From NCBI GenBank assembly GCA_028679405.1, contig JAJRBP010000152.1, positions 1 through 7,054 of the forward strand: 7,054 nt of DNA. The letters are read 5' to 3'. Below, in pieces: positions 1 to 5,823 of this stretch (position 1 is its first letter; each line of letters opens with the position of its first letter). The DNA is from Methanoregulaceae archaeon. Lineage in GTDB: Archaea > Halobacteriota > Methanomicrobia > Methanomicrobiales > Methanospirillaceae. The translations under genes and the position numbers were made by a program. The notes below the pieces were generated by a model. It saw only the letters and a list, made by a program, of their open reading frames with translations. It had not been told where the DNA came from and made no database searches.

Positions 1-2
1 CG

Positions 3-317
3 AGGAAGCTCCGGGCCTGCTCCCCTGAGATGCATTCTGCCTGTCTCGAAGGCTTGCAGCGCACGATTGGAGAATCCGATGTGTATATTGTCGGGAAGAA
101 CCCTCAGGCTGCCCTTGCGCTCGGTGACAGGGTATCAGACGATCCTGCTGTCTGCCGGACCATCCTCGTGATAGGTGACGGAATGACAACCGATGATGGA
201 TCCGCCCTGATCGCCGAGGAACTCGACCGGAAACGGATCCTTTTTGTCGGCCCCTCGACAGCAGGTCCCTGCAGCCTCACAGGATGGGAACACTGGTGTC
301 CATACGGGCGCCGGTGA
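3..317 (+). CDS. Unrecognised protein, 3' end only (5' end outside window)
   Basis: An open frame runs from the left edge to TGA at 315-317 and gives 104 visible residues. There is no stop upstream of the first in-frame ATG (base 30), so the gene probably begins outside the window, although a start at 30 cannot be excluded. Codon use (C/G-rich third positions) resembles the genes that follow, which supports real coding. Visible features are a hydrophobic strand followed by an acidic turn (TILVIGDGMTTDDGSALIAE), a second strand (RILFVGPSTAGPC), and a short C-terminal tail with two Cys and two Trp (TGWEHWCPYGRR). The alternation of short hydrophobic strands with Gly/Asp-rich turns suggests an alpha/beta fold, and the tail might bind metal, but both are inference. 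I do not recognise the family. It ends 78 bases before glmM, so co-transcription with the cluster is possible but not shown. Confidence 0.72.
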   Translation, partial: RKLRACSPEMHSACLEGLQRTIGESDVYIVGKNPQAALALGDRVSDDPAVCRTILVIGDGMTTDDGSALIAEELDRKRILFVGPSTAGPCSLTGWEHWCPYGRR

Positions 318-376
318 CCATCCCCAACTCCAATTTCCCTCTCCTCTTACCTGGAAGGCGATACATCTTTTTGGGC

Positions 377-395
377 GGAGGTGATTTGTACACCT
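377..395 (+). promoter_or_regulatory. Shine-Dalgarno of glmM within a potential small hairpin
   Basis: GGAGGTGAT at 377-385 is a full-length match to the archaeal anti-Shine-Dalgarno and lies 10 nt before the ATG at 396. It decides the start: a GTG at 381-383 is in frame but lies inside this element and so cannot sensibly be the initiator. AGGTG (379-383) is complementary to CACCT (391-395), giving a possible 5-bp stem with a 7-nt loop that would hide the ribosome binding site and end at the start codon. The pairing is seen in the sequence; a regulatory role is only a possibility. No convincing TATA box is visible in 318-376. Confidence 0.7.
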
Positions 396-1658
396 ATGCT
401 CTTCGGCTCCTCCGGGATCAGGAGACCCTATGACCGCACTCTCGTCGAACTTGCTCTCCACGTCGGGTATGCCCTCGGGGGTAAAGGAGAGTCCGTTCTC
501 CTGGGGACGGATACCAGGACCACCAGCGGGATAATCTCCGCAGCGGTTGCCTCCGGCCTCTGCGCCTCCGGGGCATCCGTCGATTCTGGAGGGATATGTC
601 CGACTCCGTCGATAGGGTTCGGCGCGAGGACGCGTGATGCGGGATGCATGGTAACCGCGTCTCATAATCCTGAACCTGACAACGGCCTGAAAATATTCGG
701 CCCGGATGGTTCATCCTTCTCAGAAAGGGAACAGGAAGCATTGGAATTGAGGATCGCTGCGGCCATGACCGGGGAATGGGATTCCCAGGGAGAGATCAGG
801 ACAGTGGATCCGGTCCACCCGCACATGACTGCCATCCTGGAAAGGGTTAAAATATCAGGATGCATGAAGGCGGTGCTTGATTGCGGAAACGGGGCAGGGT
901 CCGTGATGACCCCCGATCTTCTCATGGATTTAGGAGTCTCCGTGACAGGGATTAACTGCAATCCCCTCGGGCGGTTCGCCCGCCCGTCGGAACCGCTGGA
1001 ACCCAACCTCGCCTATATGAGATCGTTGATCACTTCCTCCGGAGCAGATTGCGGCATTGCCCATGACGGGGATGCCGATCGCATGGTGGGGTTCGATCCT
1101 GCCGGACGGATGATTACCGGGGATGCACTCATGATCCTCTTCTGCCGGTACCTCGGGGCAGGGAGGGTCGTCACCACCGTGGATGCCTCCATGGCGATCG
1201 AAAAGGAGGCCGAGGTACGGCGGACCCCGGTTGGGGACAGTTACGTCTCCGAAGCACTGCGGTCCTGGGGGGATTTCGGAGCCGAGCCATCCGGCACCTG
1301 GATATTCCGGAGACACTCCCTCTGTCCGGATGGGCCGTATGCCGCCGCACTGTTCTGCGAGATTGCGTCCGAATGGGACCTTGCCGGGGAACTCGGGACA
1401 ATTCCCACGTATCCGGTGCTCCGGGTGTCAGTCCCCTGTAAGGATCCCGGCGCCAGGATGTCGGCCATCGGTGCTGAACGTCCAACGGACGGGATAAGGC
1501 TCACGGAGGAGAATGGGTGGTGCCTCATACGTGCAAGCGGTACTGAGTCGAAGATCAGGTTCACGGCTGAGGGAATAACGGCAGCGGACGCAAAAAGAAT
1601 GCTTGATGCTGGCAGGGACCTCGTACGGCGCGGAAAAGTGCTTAAAGAGGCAGGGTGA
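396..1658 (+). CDS. glmM: Phosphoglucosamine mutase, archaeal GlmM type
   Basis: This 420-residue member of the alpha-D-phosphohexomutase superfamily is expected to convert glucosamine-6-phosphate to glucosamine-1-phosphate in the cytoplasm. All four active-site loops are visible: the phosphoserine loop TASHNP (residues 87-92, Ser89 catalytic), the metal loop DGDADR (224-229), the sugar loop GAEPSG (295-300) and the phosphate-binding loop RASGTESK (379-386). The N-terminus MLFGSSGIRR is the usual one for archaeal members and supports ATG 396 over the in-frame GTG at 381. The protein is somewhat shorter than the roughly 450 residues common in the family, mainly before the last domain (about residues 345-370). 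Ser385 stands where Pro is usual in the last loop. Related phosphomannomutases share these motifs, so substrate choice rests on linkage: glmU-like genes follow after 9 nt and glmS lies downstream in the same cluster. Confidence 0.9.
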   Translation: MLFGSSGIRRPYDRTLVELALHVGYALGGKGESVLLGTDTRTTSGIISAAVASGLCASGASVDSGGICPTPSIGFGARTRDAGCMVTASHNPEPDNGLKIFGPDGSSFSEREQEALELRIAAAMTGEWDSQGEIRTVDPVHPHMTAILERVKISGCMKAVLDCGNGAGSVMTPDLLMDLGVSVTGINCNPLGRFARPSEPLEPNLAYMRSLITSSGADCGIAHDGDADRMVGFDPAGRMITGDALMILFCRYLGAGRVVTTVDASMAIEKEAEVRRTPVGDSYVSEALRSWGDFGAEPSGTWIFRRHSLCPDGPYAAALFCEIASEWDLAGELGTIPTYPVLRVSVPCKDPGARMSAIGAERPTDGIRLTEENGWCLIRASGTESKIRFTAEGITAADAKRMLDAGRDLVRRGKVLKEAG

Positions 1659-1667
1659 GTTTTACCT

Positions 1668-2867
1668 ATGCAATGCGTGATTCTGGCCGCCGGAGAGGGA
1701 AAGCGGATGCGCCCCCTCACGGTCAGGAGACCGAAGGTGATGCTCCCGCTGGCAAACCGCCCGATGCTCGAACATCTTGTGCTTGCATCCAGGGATGCAG
1801 GAATCCTGGATTTTGTCTTCGTCGTCGGGTATGGCGAGAGCGAGATCCGGGACTATTTCGGGGACGGATCAAGGATGGGCGTATCCATACGGTACGCTCC
1901 CCAGCGACACCAGAAGGGGACTGCCGATGCGCTTGCCGCGGCACGACACCTCGTTCATGGCACCTTCCTCCTGATGAACGGCGATATGATCGTCAGGAGC
2001 GGAGATATCCGGGATATCGCAGCCGGGATATCCCCCTGTATGGGGGTATTTCCCTCCGACCATCCCGAGGACTATGGCGCTGTCGTCCTGGAGGGGACAC
2101 GGGTGACCTGTATCTGTGAAAAATCCGCAAACCCGCCCGCAAGGACGATCAATGCAGGGATCTATCTCCTCGACGAAGAGATCTTCCAGGTTACCGAATC
2201 CATCCCGGTCTCTTCACGCGGGGAACTGGAGCTTACCGACGCGCTCTCGATGTTCCTTGCAGAAGGCCGGCTCAAAGCACATCATATCAGGTATTGGCTC
2301 GACGTAGGATATCCATGGGATCTCCTCGACGCAAATAAAAGCCTCCTCGTCGATCATGTCGTCCTGGAAAATACCCACATCGATGGAGTTGAGATCACTG
2401 GTCCGGTCTCGATCGGCGAAGGTACAATCGTTCGGCAGGGTACATGCATCGAGGGGCCGGCAATTATCGGAAAGGACTGCCGGATCGGCCCCAATGCGTA
2501 CATACGGGGCTCTACATCGATAGGCGACCGGTGCCACATCGGTCACTGTTCGGAAGTAAAGAATTCAATCGTCATGAATGGAACGAATCTCCCGCATTTC
2601 AACTATGTCGGGGACAGCATTATCGGAACGGGATGTAACCTCGGAGCCGGGACGATTATTGCGAATCTCCGTCACGACCGGGCTCTCGTGAAAGCGTGCG
2701 GCAAAGAGACGAGAAAAAGGAAATTCGGGGCGATCGTCGGGGATGGGGTCCAGTTCGGCATCAACTGTGCAGTAAACGTGGGAACAGTTATCGGCCCGGA
2801 TGCACTTATCGGACCCCATTCGTTCGTAGAAGGCTGCATCGGGCAGGGAACAGTGATCGGGAGGTAA
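1668..2867 (+). CDS. glmU: GlmU-like bifunctional nucleotidyltransferase / sugar-1-P acetyltransferase
   Basis: This 399-residue protein has the architecture of archaeal GlmU-like enzymes such as Sulfolobus ST0452 (about 401 residues). It is expected to acetylate GlcN-1-P with acetyl-CoA and couple the product to UTP, giving UDP-GlcNAc. Residues 1 to about 230 form the nucleotidyltransferase: signature GEGKRMRPLT (9-18), RPK (21-23), metal Asp106 in NGD, INAGIY (161-166), RGELELTDA (184-192) and the Asp212 region DVGYPWD. Residues from about 240 onward are a left-handed beta-helix with repeated hexapeptides. The acetyltransferase core is intact: LPHFNYVGDS (308-317, His310 the likely catalytic base, Tyr313), GAGTIIANLR (326-335, Asn333) and KRKFGAIVGDGV (350-361). 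Lys12 replaces the Thr of the textbook GxGTR signature. The gene starts 9 nt after glmM, with GGTGAG at the glmM stop as ribosome binding site. Other amino-sugar-1-phosphates (e.g. GalN-1-P) are possible substrates, as known for ST0452. Confidence 0.9.
   Translation: MQCVILAAGEGKRMRPLTVRRPKVMLPLANRPMLEHLVLASRDAGILDFVFVVGYGESEIRDYFGDGSRMGVSIRYAPQRHQKGTADALAAARHLVHGTFLLMNGDMIVRSGDIRDIAAGISPCMGVFPSDHPEDYGAVVLEGTRVTCICEKSANPPARTINAGIYLLDEEIFQVTESIPVSSRGELELTDALSMFLAEGRLKAHHIRYWLDVGYPWDLLDANKSLLVDHVVLENTHIDGVEITGPVSIGEGTIVRQGTCIEGPAIIGKDCRIGPNAYIRGSTSIGDRCHIGHCSEVKNSIVMNGTNLPHFNYVGDSIIGTGCNLGAGTIIANLRHDRALVKACGKETRKRKFGAIVGDGVQFGINCAVNVGTVIGPDALIGPHSFVEGCIGQGTVIGR
2859..2865 (+). promoter_or_regulatory. 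Shine-Dalgarno fixing the start of the second nucleotidyltransferase
   Basis: GGGAGGT sits 4 nt before ATG 2870 and overlaps the TAA stop (2865-2867) of the preceding gene. The reading frame stays open upstream to an ATG at 2696 inside that gene, but the 58 extra residues are arginine-rich shadow sequence. The family-typical N-terminus MQAVILAGGEG begins exactly at 2870. Confidence 0.85.
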
Positions 2868-2869
2868 TC

Positions 2870-4027
2870 ATGCAGGCAGTAATTCTTGCGGGAGGAGAAG
2901 GGACGAGGCTCCGGCCCCTGACACATGGCCGGCCGAAGGCTCTGATTCCGGTTGCAAACAGACCTATCATCGAGTATACCATTGACGCACTCAGGAGCAA
3001 CGGAATCCGGGAGATCATCGTTGTCGTGGGATACCGGAAGGAACAGGTTACCAGGTACCTGAATAACCTCGACCTGCCGATAAAGGTCGTCATCCAGGAT
3101 CGTCAGCTTGGAACGGCTCACGCCCTGAAGTGTGCCGAGCCATTGATCAGCGGGGATTTTCTTCTTTTGCCAGGTGACAACTACATCGATGCGGAATCCA
3201 TTGCTCTCGTCATGAAGACCAGGAACGGGATGCTCGTGAAGGAGCACCAGAGCCCGTCCAACTTCGGTGTCGTGATCCTCAGGGACACACGTGTGGTCAG
3301 GATCATGGAAAAACCACTCAAGGCTCCAGCCATGACCGTGAGCACAGGCATCTTCTCCCTGACACCCGAAGTCTTCCGGTACGATGCAGGGAACGATATT
3401 ACCGACACGATCGCTGCAATGCTTGCAGACGGCGTTGAAATCAGGGCGATCGAAGCAATCGACTGGCAGGACGCAATTTACCCGTGGGATATCCTCGCCA
3501 TGAATTCACGGCTTCTTCGTGGTATCCACCCCGGGAAAGAGGGAGTGATCAGCCGGAACGCAACGGTCACAGGAGCAGTCAGGTTTGGCAAAGGGACCAC
3601 CGTCGGACCGCACGCAGTTATCTCCGGGCCGGTCGTAATAGGAGAACGATGTGAGATCGGCTCGCATACGGTTATCTCCCCAAACACGAGTATTGGCTCA
3701 CGGGTGAGAATAGAACCCTTCTCATTCATCGGCAATTCCATGATCATGGACGACGTGAGGATTGGCTCCCACTCAAGGATCACGGATGCGGTCATCGGGG
3801 AGGGCTGCCAGCTCCCGGATCACCAGGCCGTCTATTCGCACCCCGGGACGGTGAAAATCGAAGATCACCTGCATGAGACCAGCTTCGGGGCGATCCTCGG
3901 GGATGCGGTGAAAGGTGCACCTTTTACCTCGTTCCGGGGAAGCATCATCGGGAACAATGTCTCGATCAGGACTGCCCAGCGCGAATTTCTGGATGTACGC
4001 ATCCCTGATGACGCGCTGGTGGTATGA
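2870..4027 (+). CDS. Sugar-phosphate nucleotidyltransferase with beta-helix domain, diverged GlmU-like paralogue
   Basis: This 385-residue protein is clearly homologous to the gene just upstream: the N-termini align (MQAVILAGGEG against MQCVILAAGEG, both followed by RPK and VANRP/LANRP). The nucleotidyltransferase half is canonical: GEGTRLRPLT (9-18), RPK (21-23), GTAHAL (81-86), metal Asp103 in PGD, MEKP (146-149), STG (158-160) and DAIYPWD (201-207). From about residue 225 it carries hexapeptide beta-helix repeats (TVTGAVRFGKGTTVGPHAVI and onward). The helix then departs from the paralogue. LPDHQAVYS (315-323) stands where LPHFNYVGDS is expected, the GAGTxIANLR block is absent, and FGAILGDAVKGAP (339-351) is the only part of the distal core retained. 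I infer a nucleotidyltransferase without GlcN-1-P acetyltransferase activity; alternatives are a different sugar (for example glucose-1-phosphate) or a regulatory partner of the first enzyme. Its TGA overlaps the glmS ATG by one base. Confidence 0.85.
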   Translation: MQAVILAGGEGTRLRPLTHGRPKALIPVANRPIIEYTIDALRSNGIREIIVVVGYRKEQVTRYLNNLDLPIKVVIQDRQLGTAHALKCAEPLISGDFLLLPGDNYIDAESIALVMKTRNGMLVKEHQSPSNFGVVILRDTRVVRIMEKPLKAPAMTVSTGIFSLTPEVFRYDAGNDITDTIAAMLADGVEIRAIEAIDWQDAIYPWDILAMNSRLLRGIHPGKEGVISRNATVTGAVRFGKGTTVGPHAVISGPVVIGERCEIGSHTVISPNTSIGSRVRIEPFSFIGNSMIMDDVRIGSHSRITDAVIGEGCQLPDHQAVYSHPGTVKIEDHLHETSFGAILGDAVKGAPFTSFRGSIIGNNVSIRTAQREFLDVRIPDDALVV

Positions 4028-5760
4028 TGTGCGGGATAGTAGGCTATACCGGTCCGCGAAATGCAGCCAGGGTTCTCATAGAGGGACTGAAGCAGCTCGA
4101 ATACCGCGGATATGACAGTTTCGGTCTTGCCACCCTGGGCAACGGCATCGAATGGTACAAGCGGGCAGGAAGGATTGGAGAGGCTGAAAAGGATGCAGCC
4201 GGGATCGGCGGCAAAACCGGGATCGGCCACACGAGGTGGGCGACCCATGGGATTCCGGATGACTGCAATGCTCACCCTCACCTCGACTGCACCGGCCGTA
4301 TCGCCGTGGTCCATAACGGTATCATCGAGAATTATACCGAACTCAGGAGAAGCCTGAAAGCCCGGGGACATATTCTTCGTTCCGAAACCGACACGGAGGT
4401 TATCGCCCACCTTATCGAGGAACATTCAGGTTCGAATCTCCTGGACGCAGTGCGGGACACGCTCCCGGAGCTGACCGGTTCCTACGCCATTCTCGCAATC
4501 CGGAGCGGGGAAGAAGGGATCGTGGCAGCCAGGAAGAACAGTCCGCTCGTAATAGGTGTCGCAGATGGTGAGTACCTGGCGGCATCGGACAGCACCCCGC
4601 TCATCGATTATACCTCCCGTGTCATTTACCTTGAGGACGGCGACCTTGCCCACCTTTCAGCTTCGGGTGTCAGGATCTTCCATGAAGGTGCAGAGGTCGT
4701 CCGTCCTGTGGAGCGCCTCGGATGGTCGCCTGAAGAGGCACGGAGGGGTGGATTTCCGCACTTTATGCTCAAGGAGATCTACGAGCAGCCCGGGGCTTTC
4801 TCAGACACGGTCAGAACGGTTTGTGACCTCCCTGAAATTCTCCTGGGCTGCAGGGGACTGACGGTCGTTGCGTGCGGCTCCTCTTACCATGCCGGTCTGA
4901 TCTTCAAGTATATCGCCGAGGAGGCCTGCCAGATTCCAGTCCGGGTCGACCTTGCATCGGAGTACAAATATTTCATGGCGCCCACAAGGGATCCGGTGAT
5001 TGGCATCACCCAGTCGGGAGAAACTGCCGATACCAATGCAGCCCTCCAGTCCGCCAAAGTCCATAATATTCCCACGCTCGCCATCACGAACGTCCTCGGG
5101 AGCTCTGTTACGAGAATTGCTGACGAGACCGTGTATATGCGGGCAGGTCCGGAGATGAGCGTGGCTGCCACGAAGTCTTTCATTGCGGAGCTTGCGGTTC
5201 TCATCAGGCTTGCCAGCCTCCTTTCAGACCGTTCCCTTGATATCACTCTCGACCAGGGACACCGTGCCATCGAGGAGGCTCTCCTCACCGATATGGGGGA
5301 GGCAGTGCAGATGTGCTCGTCCGCATCCCATATCTTCTATGTGGGGAGAGGGCCTTTTTACCCGGTTGCCCTCGAGGGAGCATTAAAAATGAAGGAGATC
5401 TCGTACATCCATGCCGAGGGGTATGCGGCAGGAGAGATCAAACATGGGCCTTTCGCCCTTCTCTCGAGGGAAACTCCTGTGATTGCGGTCTGCACGCCGG
5501 GATCAACCCACGACGTGATGATTGCCAATATCAAGGAGATGGAGGCACGCAGTACCCCGGTCATTGCACTCGGCTCCGGGGCAGACCGCGAGCTCGATGC
5601 GATAGCCGATATCCTCATCCCCCTGCCTGATGCCGCCCCGGTCCTCCAGCCGGTAGCTGCCACCGTTATCCTCCAGCTCCTTGCATACCGGACCGCGGAT
5701 GCCCTGGGAAGAGATATCGACAAGCCGAGGAACCTTGCAAAGAGCGTCACTGTCGAGTAG
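4027..5760 (+). CDS. glmS: Glutamine:fructose-6-phosphate aminotransferase (isomerizing)
   Basis: This 577-residue GlmS makes glucosamine-6-phosphate from fructose-6-phosphate and glutamine, the committed step to UDP-GlcNAc. The glutaminase domain occupies roughly residues 2-225: N-terminal nucleophile Cys2 (MCGIVGYTG), RGYDS (27-31), HTRWATHG (68-75), HNGIIEN (96-102) and TDTE (121-124). Two SIS domains follow: YEQP (252-255), CGSSYHAG (283-290), TQSGETADT (329-337), KEISYIHAEGYAAGEIKHGP (456-475) and the C-terminal DKPRNLAKSVTVE with the sugar-binding Lys572. The start is set by chemistry: only ATG 4027 puts Cys directly after Met so that it becomes the N-terminal nucleophile, while the adjacent ATG 4024 would give Met-Met-Cys. 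ATG 4027 overlaps the previous TGA (TGATG), pointing to translational coupling; GGTGGT at 4017-4022 is a weak ribosome binding site. It is shorter than E. coli GlmS (609) but no catalytic block is missing. Confidence 0.96.
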   Translation: MCGIVGYTGPRNAARVLIEGLKQLEYRGYDSFGLATLGNGIEWYKRAGRIGEAEKDAAGIGGKTGIGHTRWATHGIPDDCNAHPHLDCTGRIAVVHNGIIENYTELRRSLKARGHILRSETDTEVIAHLIEEHSGSNLLDAVRDTLPELTGSYAILAIRSGEEGIVAARKNSPLVIGVADGEYLAASDSTPLIDYTSRVIYLEDGDLAHLSASGVRIFHEGAEVVRPVERLGWSPEEARRGGFPHFMLKEIYEQPGAFSDTVRTVCDLPEILLGCRGLTVVACGSSYHAGLIFKYIAEEACQIPVRVDLASEYKYFMAPTRDPVIGITQSGETADTNAALQSAKVHNIPTLAITNVLGSSVTRIADETVYMRAGPEMSVAATKSFIAELAVLIRLASLLSDRSLDITLDQGHRAIEEALLTDMGEAVQMCSSASHIFYVGRGPFYPVALEGALKMKEISYIHAEGYAAGEIKHGPFALLSRETPVIAVCTPGSTHDVMIANIKEMEARSTPVIALGSGADRELDAIADILIPLPDAAPVLQPVAATVILQLLAYRTADALGRDIDKPRNLAKSVTVE

Positions 5761-5762
5761 GG

Positions 5763-5780
5763 ACTTCCCTCGCGGGAAGT
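5763..5780 (+). other. Perfect 7-bp stem-loop after glmS
   Basis: ACTTCCC (5763-5769) and GGGAAGT (5774-5780) are exact inverted repeats separated by TCGC, beginning 3 nt after the glmS stop. It could stabilise or define the 3' end of the cluster transcript, or be a processing site. No T-run follows, so it does not look like a bacterial-style intrinsic terminator, nor like the T-rich terminators of archaea. Function is unproven. Confidence 0.6.
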
Positions 5781-5781
5781 G

Positions 5782-5815
5782 CCCCCGACCCACCCGGCAG
5801 CGATCCGGGGGAGTG
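5782..5815 (+). promoter_or_regulatory. Ribosome binding site of the glycosyltransferase, within alternative stems
   Basis: GGGGGAGTG (5807-5815) is the best Shine-Dalgarno for the ATG at 5824 (8 nt spacer). It can pair in two mutually exclusive ways: CCCCCG (5782-5787) with CGGGGG (5806-5811), or CCCGG (5793-5797) with CCGGG (5805-5809) across a 7-nt loop. Both cover G residues of the ribosome binding site. The pairing is seen; control of translation is inference. Confidence 0.5.
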
Positions 5816-5823
5816 TCCTGCCC

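Noticed and set aside
360..366. GATACAT as a TATA box for glmM
   Set aside because: It is a poor match, and initiation about 25 nt downstream would start the transcript beyond most of the Shine-Dalgarno at 377-385.
135..665. Long minus-strand frame (176 codons)
   Set aside because: It spans the end of one real gene, the intergenic gap and the start of glmM, has a Pro/Gly/Arg-rich composition, and is the antisense shadow expected in GC-rich DNA.
1655..2119. Plus-strand frame of 154 codons overlapping the first glmU-like gene
   Set aside because: It lies out of frame with a gene that has full family motifs, its translation is Arg/Pro/Gly-rich with no recognisable domain, and it has no ribosome binding site of its own.
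2696..2869. In-frame upstream extension of the second nucleotidyltransferase starting inside the preceding gene
   Set aside because: The added 58 residues are low-quality, Arg-rich translation of another gene's frame; the family N-terminus and a strong Shine-Dalgarno both point to ATG 2870.
3950..4027. A glmS-type ribozyme or riboswitch ahead of glmS
   Set aside because: The glmS ATG overlaps the stop of the preceding coding gene, leaving no leader; the upstream bases are coding and no ribozyme-like core is visible.
5763..5780. Reading the post-glmS hairpin as a transcription terminator
   Set aside because: No T-rich tract follows the stem, and archaeal terminators rely on such tracts; it was kept only as a structural element.
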